Source: HGM11368 sp051883415
Lineage (GTDB): Bacteria > Bacillota > Clostridia > Christensenellales > UBA3700
Direction: 5' to 3'
NCBI GenBank assembly: GCA_051883415.1
Contig: JBJETR010000063.1
Location: forward strand, 1-30,028
Length of the DNA: 30,028 nt
The translations under genes and the position numbers were made by a program. The notes under the pieces were generated by a model. It made no database searches and had not been told where the DNA came from. It saw only the letters and a list, made by a program, of their open reading frames with translations. Of this stretch, positions 21,921-30,028 are shown piece by piece (the stretch's first letter is position 1; each line of letters starts with the position of its first letter).

Positions 21921-23165
21921 TTATTTTGCATCTTTAACGTTGAGCACCTTATCCAAACAATATGACACCGCAATTTTGCCATGCTCGTACGTCAAACCGC
22001 CTTGCACGTAAGCTATATATGGCTCTTTGATAGGAGAATCGGCAGACAATTCTATGCTAGCGCCACCAACAAAAGTACCTGCCGCCATGATAACTTTATC
22101 CTCATAACCCGGCATATCCCAAGCGTAAGGCACGACGTTGCTATCGATAGGAGAAACCTCTTGTATCGACCTAACGAAAGCAACCAATTCGTGTTCGGTA
22201 TCGAACCTAATCGACCTGATTATATCGTTACATTTATCGCACGGTCTTGGCATAGTACTAAATCCTACGTCGCTAAACACTTGTCCAAAGAGCAATGACG
22301 TCTTGACTGCTTGAGCAACGACGTGAGGCGCAAGGAACAAACCCTGATAAAAATCCTTGTAACCGTAAGCGTAACTGCCCACTTCCATACCGATAGATGG
22401 AGCTGTAAGTCGGTAGCCAACTTTTTCTATAAGGTCGGCTCTTCCGCACACGTAACCACCCGTCGGTGCAATTCCACCGCCGATATTCTTTATCATCGAG
22501 CCCGCAGTCACGTCCACGCCGACTGCAGTTGGCTCAAATGTGTCGATAAATTCGCCGTAACAGTTGTCGCACATAACGATAGTATTCGGATTTATCGATT
22601 TAACCAATTTGACAACCTTCTCAATCTGCTTTAGCGTCAAAGCGTCTCGCCACTCGTATCCTCTAGACCTACCGACAAAGACAAGTTTTGTATCGTTATC
22701 CACGGCTTTTTGTATATTTTCCCAATCAAAGTCGCCGTTTTTCAATTCAACTTGTTGGTATTTTACGCCCAAATCTTTCAGCGAGCCGATATTGTCGCCA
22801 TTTATTACGGTTTGCAACGTGTCGTAAGGACTGCCCGTAACCGACAACATTTTATCGCCTCTACCAAGCAAAGAAAACAACGTCAATGACAAAGCGTGTG
22901 TACCCGAAACAATCAAGGGACTGACTATAGCGCTGTCCGTTCCAAAAAGCTGAGCAAAAACCTTACACAGCGTATCTCTACCGATATCGTCGTAACCGTA
23001 GCCGTTGGTCGGCGCAAAGTGTCTTTGTCCGAGATTATTATCTCTAAAAGCATCCAAGACTCTGGCTTGATTGACCAAAGCAATCTCGTCCACCTCTTGG
23101 AATTGCCTCTTTAGTTTTTCTTCCGCTTGCGATACTATTTTTTTTGTTTGTTCGTCAAATTGCAT
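21921..23165 (-). CDS. ynbB: PLP-dependent methionine gamma-lyase / YnbB family protein
   Basis: This family, once called aluminium resistance proteins, is a fold-type I PLP group related to cystathionine lyases; the true substrate is not established. The 414 residues show the family's N-terminal RDNNLGQRHFAPTNGYGYDDIGRD pattern (41-64), SGTHAL, the cofactor-binding aspartate in CDNCYGEF (D200) and the PLP lysine K226 in GSMIKNIGGGIAPTGGYV. It is the last gene of the miaB-mutS-mutL-miaA operon, beginning 9 nt after miaA, with GAGAGGAA as ribosome-binding site. In many Firmicutes hfq stands between miaA and this gene; it is missing here. Confidence 0.88.
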   Translation of the reverse strand: MQFDEQTKKIVSQAEEKLKRQFQEVDEIALVNQARVLDAFRDNNLGQRHFAPTNGYGYDDIGRDTLCKVFAQLFGTDSAIVSPLIVSGTHALSLTLFSLLGRGDKMLSVTGSPYDTLQTVINGDNIGSLKDLGVKYQQVELKNGDFDWENIQKAVDNDTKLVFVGRSRGYEWRDALTLKQIEKVVKLVKSINPNTIVMCDNCYGEFIDTFEPTAVGVDVTAGSMIKNIGGGIAPTGGYVCGRADLIEKVGYRLTAPSIGMEVGSYAYGYKDFYQGLFLAPHVVAQAVKTSLLFGQVFSDVGFSTMPRPCDKCNDIIRSIRFDTEHELVAFVRSIQEVSPIDSNVVPYAWDMPGYEDKVIMAAGTFVGGASIELSADSPIKEPYIAYVQGGLTYEHGKIAVSYCLDKVLNVKDAK

Positions 23166-23174
23166 ATATTCCTC

Positions 23175-24095
23175 TCACACTTTACCATTAGCACGTTCTA
23201 CAGCATATTTGATTGCCTCGTCACGCTCGCTATCAATGTCAAACCACCGTCCGAAATCGTAACGTTTTAACCAACTTATCTGTCTTTTTGCATAATGTCT
23301 GCTATTTATTTTTATTTGATTTTTTACTTGCTCCAAATCGCACTTGCCGTCAAAATAATCCTTGAATTCTTTGTATCCGATAGCTTGCATGCTTTGACAA
23401 TTCCAATCGGCAAGACCACCGTCAATTATGCTCTTAACCTCGTCTACAAGACCTTGACGCCACATTTCGTCTACACGAATATCGATTCTCTTGTAGCTTT
23501 CTTGCCTATCTCTGCCGATCACCACCAGACAAATATCGTACGCATCGTTTATTTTTCTCTCTTGTTTTTCCGACTTAACTCCGCCCGTACTATAATATAT
23601 CTCCAAAGCTCTAAGCAAACGCTTGGTATTGTTCGGGTGGATTTTTTCGGCGTCCTTCGGATCGATGCTTTTCAACAAATCGTGCATCTTTTGAGCGCCT
23701 TGATTTTCTAGCTCGTTTTTCAAACGTTGTCTCAAATTCTCATCGCCGTTACAAAAAAAAGACAGTTGATACACCAAAGAGTCGATGTACAATCCAGTAC
23801 CGCCCACAACTATAGGAATTTTTCCTTTTTCGTGTAGTTCATCGATTATACGCAATGCATGCTCACGCCACTCGCTTACACTAAAAGGCTGATTGGGCTC
23901 AACAATGTCAATAAGGTGATGTTTGATTCCTTGCATCTGTTCGGTAGTTATCTTTGCCGTGCCGACGTCTAAACCCCTATATATTTGCATACTATCGCAA
24001 GAAATAATCTCGGTATCAAGGATTTTTGCGAGTTCAACGCCAAAATCGCTCTTTCCGCTTGCGGTAGCGCCGCCTACGATGATGACTTTGTTCAT
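23175..24095 (-). CDS. miaA: tRNA dimethylallyltransferase MiaA
   Basis: MiaA transfers a dimethylallyl group to A37 of tRNAs reading UNN codons; MiaB, encoded in the same operon, then adds the methylthio group. The 306-residue protein has the P-loop GGATASGKS (8-16), IISCDSMQIYRGLDVGTAK (31-49), HHLIDIVEP, VVGGTGLYIDSLVY and RQISWLKRY near the end. The start overlaps the mutL stop (ATGA), with AAGAGGA as ribosome-binding site. Its dimethylallyl donor comes from the isoprenoid pathway that ispA and dxs also serve. Confidence 0.96.
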   Translation of the reverse strand: MNKVIIVGGATASGKSDFGVELAKILDTEIISCDSMQIYRGLDVGTAKITTEQMQGIKHHLIDIVEPNQPFSVSEWREHALRIIDELHEKGKIPIVVGGTGLYIDSLVYQLSFFCNGDENLRQRLKNELENQGAQKMHDLLKSIDPKDAEKIHPNNTKRLLRALEIYYSTGGVKSEKQERKINDAYDICLVVIGRDRQESYKRIDIRVDEMWRQGLVDEVKSIIDGGLADWNCQSMQAIGYKEFKDYFDGKCDLEQVKNQIKINSRHYAKRQISWLKRYDFGRWFDIDSERDEAIKYAVERANGKV

Positions 24096-26011
24096 ACTAT
24101 CCTCTTAAACATCTTGTCCAAATCCGCACGACTTAGCCGTATTACCGCAGGTCTACCGTGAGGACATTGCGTAGGAACACCGTTTTGCATACTAGCAATC
24201 AAAGACTTGATTTGTTCATGGCTTAGCTTATCGCCCGCCTTGATAGCGGCCTTACATGCAGTCATAGCAAGTTTGTCCTTAATAAGGTCGGATTGTTTGG
24301 TACTTTCTACGACCTTTCTTTCGTTGATAATATCGGCAAAAAACTTGTCTAGATTGATATTGCACAATATAGCAGGTACGGCGTTTATCTTAAAGCTTAG
24401 TCCGCCGAACTCTTCGATTTCAAATCCGATAGCCGTGAGGCTGTCGCCAATAGACTCCATATATTCAAATTGATTTGGATTGCAATCCAATACGTAAGGC
24501 ACTAACAATGGTTGCTTGGACAAGTCGCCGTTATCAATTTTTGCTTTGAGACCGTCATACAAATAACGTTCGTGACAAGCATGCTGGTCAACGATATACG
24601 CATAACTTTGATATTCGAGCACGAGATAAGTATCAAAAAGTTGACCTAAAATCTTCAAATCTTCTTCTTGATTTTCAGATAACTCTAATTTATATTGATT
24701 TACATTCTCAACGTTGCGTCTAGAGTATCCAATATTATCGGCGACTTTTCTCAACGAAGAATTATCGGCAAATCTATATTGCTTATCGCTACAATCGACC
24801 AAAGCTTTTTGCTTTTCTATAGCATTTTTCAAATCATACTTGTCAGAAGCATGTTGCAAATCTGAGTCAATTTTTTCGCTATCCGATTTATTCGCAAAAT
24901 AATCCTGACTTATATTATTTTGAGTAGAAGCAATAGGGAGATTATCGGTACTATTTTGAGTGTTTACGTAATTTTGCCGAGTATTTTGATTTATCTGTTC
25001 TACGGTATCCGACAGCGTTACGAGCCTTTCATCGTCAGCCAAAGTCTCTTCAACGGCGTGATAAACTCTCGAGAATATCTGTTGAGAATTAGCAAATCTA
25101 ACCTCTTTTTTGTTAGGATGAACGTTGACGTCAACCTCGTCAAAAGGCAATATAATATTGACTACGAATACGGGATAACATCTCGTCATCAGCCTATTGC
25201 CGTAGGCTTGAGTAACGGCGGTTTGTACCGTTGTCGACTCTACCGTTCTACCGTTGACCACTATAGTTTGACTGTTGCGATTGTGCTTGTATATCGTCTT
25301 GTCGCCGATATAGCCGTACACTCTGATATTTCCCTGAGATTTATCAAAAGGTAGCATTTTATTAGCAATTTCCGTACCAAAAATCTCAAAAATTGAGTTT
25401 TCAAGTCCTCTATTTGTATCAAAAATCACCTTACCGTCGCACGTGTAGCTAAATTTTACGTCGGGATTGGCAAATATCAAATCAGTCATTACTTGCGTTA
25501 CGCAAGCCTCTTCAGACTTAGGTTTTTTGAGGAATTTTCGTCTGACGGGAGTATTAAAGAAGAGATTAGACACGGTAATTTTCGTACCCGTCGACATGCC
25601 CGCTTCGCCACAATCGCCTACCTGCGAGCCGTTGACGTTGATACGATATCCTACGTCGTCGCTCGCTGTTTTACTAGCTATCTCGACTTGCGCTACGGCA
25701 GTTATCGAAGCGAGAGCCTCACCTCTAAAACCAAGCGTAGCAATCTCGTCCAGGTCGTCAGCCTTGGCAATCTTGGAGGTAGTATGAGGAAGGTAACATA
25801 TATTCATATCTTCCCTATCGATACCTATGCCGTTGTCAACGACTGAAATTTTGGCTAGTCCGCCCTCTTCTATCGACACGAATATCTCGTCGGCGCCTGC
25901 GTCGATAGAGTTTTCGACCAATTCTTTGACCACCGACGCAGGTCTTTCGACCACCTCGCCGGCGGATATCAGATTGTATACCGATTTGTCTAATATATTG
26001 ATTTTTGCCAT
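24092..26011 (-). CDS. mutL: DNA mismatch repair protein MutL (endonuclease type)
   Basis: MutL links mismatch recognition by MutS to strand removal. The 639 residues start with the GHKL ATPase: ELVENSIDAGA (30-40), VVDNGIGI (57-64), TLGFRGEALASI (92-103). A long polar, low-complexity linker follows (about 335-430). The C-terminal domain holds the endonuclease motif as DQHACHERYLYD (475-486), TACKAAIKAG (584-593) and QCPHGRPAVI (615-624), as in MutL proteins of bacteria without MutH. The last position of the DQHA-x2-E-x4-E motif is Asp (D486) rather than Glu. The ATG lies 1 nt after mutS with an AAGGAA ribosome-binding site. Confidence 0.96.
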   Translation of the reverse strand: MAKINILDKSVYNLISAGEVVERPASVVKELVENSIDAGADEIFVSIEEGGLAKISVVDNGIGIDREDMNICYLPHTTSKIAKADDLDEIATLGFRGEALASITAVAQVEIASKTASDDVGYRINVNGSQVGDCGEAGMSTGTKITVSNLFFNTPVRRKFLKKPKSEEACVTQVMTDLIFANPDVKFSYTCDGKVIFDTNRGLENSIFEIFGTEIANKMLPFDKSQGNIRVYGYIGDKTIYKHNRNSQTIVVNGRTVESTTVQTAVTQAYGNRLMTRCYPVFVVNIILPFDEVDVNVHPNKKEVRFANSQQIFSRVYHAVEETLADDERLVTLSDTVEQINQNTRQNYVNTQNSTDNLPIASTQNNISQDYFANKSDSEKIDSDLQHASDKYDLKNAIEKQKALVDCSDKQYRFADNSSLRKVADNIGYSRRNVENVNQYKLELSENQEEDLKILGQLFDTYLVLEYQSYAYIVDQHACHERYLYDGLKAKIDNGDLSKQPLLVPYVLDCNPNQFEYMESIGDSLTAIGFEIEEFGGLSFKINAVPAILCNINLDKFFADIINERKVVESTKQSDLIKDKLAMTACKAAIKAGDKLSHEQIKSLIASMQNGVPTQCPHGRPAVIRLSRADLDKMFKRIV

Positions 26012-26012
26012 A

Positions 26013-28622
26013 TTATTCCTTTACCATATTTGCTAATTCCGTCAATTTAATCAAAGCCTGCAACGGCGTCAAAGTTTCCGTCTCAATATCTCTCAATTCT
26101 TTCAATAGTGCTTGAGTTTTATTTTCTTCGTCCACTTTTTTAGCCTCGGCAATGAGTGGCAGCTCTTCTTCCTTGTGAGTAGTCAGAGGATTTTCTTCCA
26201 AAATTTTGGATATCTCTTTAGCTCTCGTAATAACGCTCTTAGGTAGTCCCGCCAATTTTGCAACTTCTATACCAAAGCTCTTATTAGTGCCACCTCTGAC
26301 TATGCGGTGCAAAAAGATAATTCCCTTGTCCCTCTCGGTAGCCAAAATTTTATAATTTTTGACGCCCTCGAGCCAGCCTTCCAATTCAGTCAATTCGTGA
26401 TAATGGGTAGAGAACATTGTTTTGCATCTTATTCGTTTATTGATATCTTCCGTCACTGCTCTGGCGATAGCAAGTCCGTCGAAGGTAGACGTGCCTCTGC
26501 CAATCTCGTCCAACACCAATAGGCTTCTGAAGGTAGCGTTTTGTAAGATAGTTGCAACTTCCACCATTTCTACCATAAAGGTACTTTGTCCGTACGCCAA
26601 GTCGTCGCTCGCACCTATACGAGTAAATATTCTATCGGTAATGGATATCTTCGCCGATTTTGCAGGCACGAAAGAGCCGATATGCGACATAATCACTATC
26701 AAAGCTACTTGCCTCATATACGTACTTTTACCCGCCATGTTAGGTCCCGTGATAATCATAGTGCGGTTTTGGTTGTTATCCAGCAAGGTGTCGTTAGGTA
26801 CAAAGCTTCCTCTATTGGATATTTTTTCAACTACGGGGTGTCTACCCTCGATTATCTCGATGCTCTCCACCTCGTCACCGATAATAGGCTTGACGTAATT
26901 GCCCGCAATAGCAACTTTAGCAAAGGACAACAGCGTGTCGACAACGGCAACAGCTCTGGCGCTGGCAAGCATTTTAGACACAACTTCCAGCAGCTTGAGC
27001 TTAATTTCTTCAAAGATTCTGAGCTCCAAAGCTACTGCTTTTTCTTGTGCTCCGAGCAGCTTATCTTCTATCTCTTTCAACTCTTGAGTTATGTATCTCT
27101 CGCCGTTTGTAAGCGTTTGTTTGCGTTGATATCTAAAAGGAACTTTATCTACTTGTCCCTTGCTCACTTCGATATAATATCCAAAGACCTTATTGTAACC
27201 TATCTTCAAGGTTTTAATGCCAGTTTCTTCCTTCTCCTTAGCTTCGAGTTCGCTGAGCCATTGCTTTCCTTGCGAGCCTGCCGTACGATATTCATCGAGT
27301 TGTCTATCATAACCTTTTTTGACAAAACCACCGTCTTTAACGATGCTAGGAGGGTTATCGTCAATAGCTTGTTCTACTAGCGTAGCAATATCCTCAAGGG
27401 TGTCGATTTGTTGCATACAATCCTGCAATAGTCGGCTTTTGGTACACTTTAGCAGAGATTTAACGGCAGGCAAAGCTTGCAAAGACTGCTTTATTGCTAC
27501 AAAATCACGAGGATTGGTATTGCCGTATGCAACCCTTGAAGCAAGCCTTTCAAGATCTCTCACGCCCGACAAACTCTCCACGAGATTATTCCTCACCTTG
27601 TTGTTATCTATCAATTCTTGTACACTATCGAGCCTTGCGTTGATACGCTTACTATCTCTGAGAGGTTGCTCTATCCACCTTCTTAGGTTTCTGGCGCCCA
27701 TATTAGTCGAGGTTTGGTCGAGCACCCACAACAACGTAGCCTTTTTTGAGCCGTCTCTCACCGATGCGGTAAGCTCCAGGCTTCTTCTGGTATTTGCGTC
27801 CATCGCCAAAAATCTATTGGTAGTCACGTATTTGATATTGTCAATGTGAGGCAATGCACGCTTTTGAGTTTCGCCCAGATAATTGACTATCGCACCCGCG
27901 CAACCTATGGCGAGCTTTTTGTCGTCAAATTCATATTTGGCTAGCGTAGCTACCTTCAACTGCTCGGCAAGAGCTTTATACGCAGTGTTGTAGTCAAAAG
28001 CCCATTCCGAATATTCTTGAGCTTTAGGCAACTTACCCATTCTCACGGCTTGACTGTTCTTCAACGCTTGACAAGCGATGCTATTGGCAATTATCTCTTT
28101 TGGCGACAATGTCGACAACATGTCCTCCACTTCGCCTATTTCTACACCGTTGTCATTTGCTTTAGATTGAGTTGTACAAAATTCTCCCGTCGACAAATCC
28201 ACCCAACCGATAGCATAAGAATTTTTGTCCATATTGACGCAAGCGAGATAGTTGTTGGCTTTTTCTTGCAAGATATTTTCTTCAACAACCGTACCGGGCG
28301 TAATCACTCTAACAACGTCACGCTCAACCATCCCCTTACTCGTAGCAGGATCGGAGAGTTGCTCGCAGATAGCGACCTTGTAACCTTTGTCGATTAGCCT
28401 GGATATATAACCGTCGACAGCGTGATACGGCACACCGCACATCGGCGCACGTTTTTCAAGTCCGCAATCCCTACCCGTCAAGGTTAGGTCAAGCTCCTTC
28501 GAAGCGATTTCCGCGTCCTCAAAAAACATCTCGTAAAAGTCGCCTAGTCTAAAGAATACAAGGCAATCCTTGTACTTCTCTTTTAACGACATATAAAAAT
28601 TCATCATTGGTGAAAGAGCCAT
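26013..28622 (-). CDS. mutS: DNA mismatch repair protein MutS
   Basis: MutS finds mismatches and short loops and recruits MutL. I start at ATG 28622 (869 residues): GAGGAA at the end of miaB is a good ribosome-binding site, while the upstream TTG at 28634 lies within miaB and the site itself. The mismatch-probing Phe-x-Glu is F29-Y30-E31 in RLGDFYEMFF. The connector, lever and clamp domains follow. The C-terminal ATPase has ITGPNMAGKSTYMRQVALI, STFMVEM and LLVLDEIGRGTSTFDGLA, followed by FSTHYHEL. Only one nucleotide separates it from miaB and one from mutL, so the whole block is cotranscribed. Confidence 0.98.
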   Translation of the reverse strand: MALSPMMNFYMSLKEKYKDCLVFFRLGDFYEMFFEDAEIASKELDLTLTGRDCGLEKRAPMCGVPYHAVDGYISRLIDKGYKVAICEQLSDPATSKGMVERDVVRVITPGTVVEENILQEKANNYLACVNMDKNSYAIGWVDLSTGEFCTTQSKANDNGVEIGEVEDMLSTLSPKEIIANSIACQALKNSQAVRMGKLPKAQEYSEWAFDYNTAYKALAEQLKVATLAKYEFDDKKLAIGCAGAIVNYLGETQKRALPHIDNIKYVTTNRFLAMDANTRRSLELTASVRDGSKKATLLWVLDQTSTNMGARNLRRWIEQPLRDSKRINARLDSVQELIDNNKVRNNLVESLSGVRDLERLASRVAYGNTNPRDFVAIKQSLQALPAVKSLLKCTKSRLLQDCMQQIDTLEDIATLVEQAIDDNPPSIVKDGGFVKKGYDRQLDEYRTAGSQGKQWLSELEAKEKEETGIKTLKIGYNKVFGYYIEVSKGQVDKVPFRYQRKQTLTNGERYITQELKEIEDKLLGAQEKAVALELRIFEEIKLKLLEVVSKMLASARAVAVVDTLLSFAKVAIAGNYVKPIIGDEVESIEIIEGRHPVVEKISNRGSFVPNDTLLDNNQNRTMIITGPNMAGKSTYMRQVALIVIMSHIGSFVPAKSAKISITDRIFTRIGASDDLAYGQSTFMVEMVEVATILQNATFRSLLVLDEIGRGTSTFDGLAIARAVTEDINKRIRCKTMFSTHYHELTELEGWLEGVKNYKILATERDKGIIFLHRIVRGGTNKSFGIEVAKLAGLPKSVITRAKEISKILEENPLTTHKEEELPLIAEAKKVDEENKTQALLKELRDIETETLTPLQALIKLTELANMVKE

Positions 28623-28623
28623 A

Positions 28624-29949
28624 TTATTCCTCAACTTTTCCGTATAGAACGGCTGATTTTGACTTAACGACTTTTACGTTTACGAACTTACCCACCATCG
28701 AGCTATCCCCCTCGAAGTTGACGAGTCTACCCGAGTCGGTTCTGCCCATGACGTATCCGTCAAGCTTATTGTTCACGTCCTCGCACAACACTTCAAACGT
28801 CTTGTTTTCGTAGCCTTTTGATAGTTTTGCGGTAATATCGTTTTGCACTTCAATCAACTTCATTATTCTTTCTTTTGCTACTTCGGCGGGGACTTGTGGC
28901 ATTTTTGCCGCTACAGTGCCTCGTCTTACCGAATACACGAAGGTAAATGCAGTCGAGAACTCAACTTTTTTCACGATATCCAAGGTATCTTCGAAGTCCT
29001 TGTCATCTTCATAAGGAAATCCCACCATAATGTCGGTAGTAATTCCGCAATCGGGTATCTTAGACCTGATATCGTCGACTACTTTGAGATAATAATCTCT
29101 CGTATAATGCCTATTCATCAGCTTTAGTATTTTGTCCGAGCCCGACTGTATAGGCAAGTGAATATTGTTACATATACTCTTACTGCCGGCTATTATGTCC
29201 ACCACTTCGGGACTCAAATCCTTAGGGTGCGAGGTCATAAATCTCACTCTATGCTTGGTATAATCGTCAAGCTTAGCTATTTCTTCTAATAGTTTTGCAA
29301 AGTTTTCGCCATTTTCGAGGTTGCTACCGTAAGAATTAACGTTTTGACCAAGCAAGGTAATCTCTTGATAGCCTTGGTCGAGCAAGGACTTAAATTCGTC
29401 CAGAATGTCACTCATTTTTCTGCTTCTTTCTCTACCTCTTACGTAAGGGACTATACAATAGGTGCAAAAGTTATTGCAGCCGTACATAATATTGAGCCAA
29501 GCGTTAGTGCCGCTAGTGCGATAGATAGGTTGATTCTCTACGATAGACGGATATTCGCTAGCGTCAATCAAAATCGACCTTTTACGAGTATTTATCCTCT
29601 TTTCTATACACTCGCCAAGCTTGTCGATATTGTTAGTACCCAATATCACGTCTACAAACGGAAATTTTTTCTTAAGTTCGGCAGCTGCGTTGTCTTGTTG
29701 AGTCATACAACCAACCACGGCAACGATAAGCTCAGGTCTACTTTTTTTCAAGTGCTTAATAGCGCCTATATTGCCTAGTGCGTGTTGCTCTGCGTTATCT
29801 CTGATGCAGCATGTATTAAAGACTATCACGTCGGCGTCTTCGACGTTTACGCACTCGCTATATCCCATATATTCCAACGTGCCGGCAATTTTCTCCGACT
29901 CGTGAACGTTCATTTGGCATCCGTAAGTAATAATTTTGTATTTTTGCAT
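28624..29949 (-). CDS. miaB: tRNA-2-methylthio-N6-dimethylallyladenosine synthase MiaB
   Basis: MiaB is a radical-SAM enzyme that adds a methylthio group to i6A37 made by MiaA. With ATG 29949 the protein has 441 residues. The N-terminal cluster-binding cysteines are C11 (TYGCQMN), C47 (NTCCIRDNA) and C81 (VVGCMTQ). The radical-SAM motif C158-x3-C162-x2-C165 lies in MYGCNNFCTYCIVPYVRGRE. A C-terminal TRAM RNA-binding domain follows (about 375-440). An in-frame TTG at 29973 would add eight residues but lies upstream of the predicted -10 box, so I reject it. miaB heads the operon to mutS, mutL, miaA and ynbB. Confidence 0.97.
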   Translation of the reverse strand: MQKYKIITYGCQMNVHESEKIAGTLEYMGYSECVNVEDADVIVFNTCCIRDNAEQHALGNIGAIKHLKKSRPELIVAVVGCMTQQDNAAAELKKKFPFVDVILGTNNIDKLGECIEKRINTRKRSILIDASEYPSIVENQPIYRTSGTNAWLNIMYGCNNFCTYCIVPYVRGRERSRKMSDILDEFKSLLDQGYQEITLLGQNVNSYGSNLENGENFAKLLEEIAKLDDYTKHRVRFMTSHPKDLSPEVVDIIAGSKSICNNIHLPIQSGSDKILKLMNRHYTRDYYLKVVDDIRSKIPDCGITTDIMVGFPYEDDKDFEDTLDIVKKVEFSTAFTFVYSVRRGTVAAKMPQVPAEVAKERIMKLIEVQNDITAKLSKGYENKTFEVLCEDVNNKLDGYVMGRTDSGRLVNFEGDSSMVGKFVNVKVVKSKSAVLYGKVEE

Positions 29950-29955
29950 ACAACA

Positions 29956-29984
29956 AGTATAACTAAAATCCAAAAAAAATTCAA
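29956..29984 (-). promoter_or_regulatory. Promoter of the miaB-mutSL-miaA operon, leaderless type
   Basis: On the minus strand TTGAAT (29979-29984), a 17-nt spacer and TATACT (29956-29961) are followed by 6 nt and the miaB ATG at 29949. Predicted +1 is the A of ATG, and there is no Shine-Dalgarno. Confidence 0.7.
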
Positions 29985-30028
29985 GTGGTATTATAATAAA
30001 ATGAAAGCGCGCACAAAAAATATAATAA

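Noticed and set aside
25467..28397. Several plus-strand frames of 100-264 codons inside mutL and mutS
   Set aside because: They lie antisense to strongly conserved genes, lack ribosome-binding sites and show no family motifs.
30001..30028. ATG at 30001 that could begin a gene divergent from miaB
   Set aside because: Only nine codons are visible before the window ends, with no ribosome-binding site; there is too little to support a gene.

Overview
The window is chromosomal DNA from a low-to-mid GC, endospore-lineage Firmicute, most likely an uncultured Clostridia-type anaerobe. This is inferred from gene order and family content: the left 10 kb follows the classic Bacillus/Clostridium order yqhY-nusB-folD-xseA-xseB-ispA-dxs-tlyA-nadK-argR-recN-spoIVB. 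SpoIVB is a sporulation signalling protease, and the right end carries the Firmicute-style miaB-mutS-mutL-miaA-ynbB operon facing lexA. I cannot name the species.

Region 1 (1-10.55 kb, + strand) is a tightly packed housekeeping operon for transcription antitermination, one-carbon metabolism, exonuclease VII, isoprenoid precursors, rRNA methylation, NADP synthesis, arginine control, recombinational repair and the SpoIVB checkpoint. Most genes overlap or nearly touch. spoIVB has its own ribosome-binding site buried in a hairpin. spo0A, which usually follows spoIVB, is not here.

Region 2 (10.55-15.8 kb) is accessory in character. In the spo0A position lies a small XRE-type DNA-binding protein with an inserted cysteine cluster, behind a promoter whose start point sits in a large palindrome. 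Next comes a three-gene operon: a large protein that looks like a ClpB-type AAA+ module with both Walker motifs erased, a soluble VirD4/TraG-type DNA-pumping ATPase with intact motifs, and a small protein with an FtsK-gamma-like winged helix. No relaxase, mating-pore gene or integrase accompanies them. The block ends at two and a half tandem ~149-bp repeats built from the 3' end of the adjacent tRNA-Trp gene plus its terminator. This cluster is my best candidate for an undescribed system.

Region 3 (15.8-21.9 kb) holds proC-rnhA, a membrane-anchored PadR-type regulator, a small two-helix membrane protein, a 0.6-kb gap with a strong hairpin, a Xer-type tyrosine recombinase, and lexA with an SOS box inside its promoter.

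Region 4 (21.9-30 kb, - strand) is ynbB, miaA, mutL, mutS and miaB, probably read as one transcript from a promoter in front of miaB. Three genes (nadK, the recombinase and miaB) share a TATAAT-like box exactly 6 nt before ATG and have no Shine-Dalgarno, which predicts leaderless mRNAs. Function calls rest on motifs read by eye; no database search was run.
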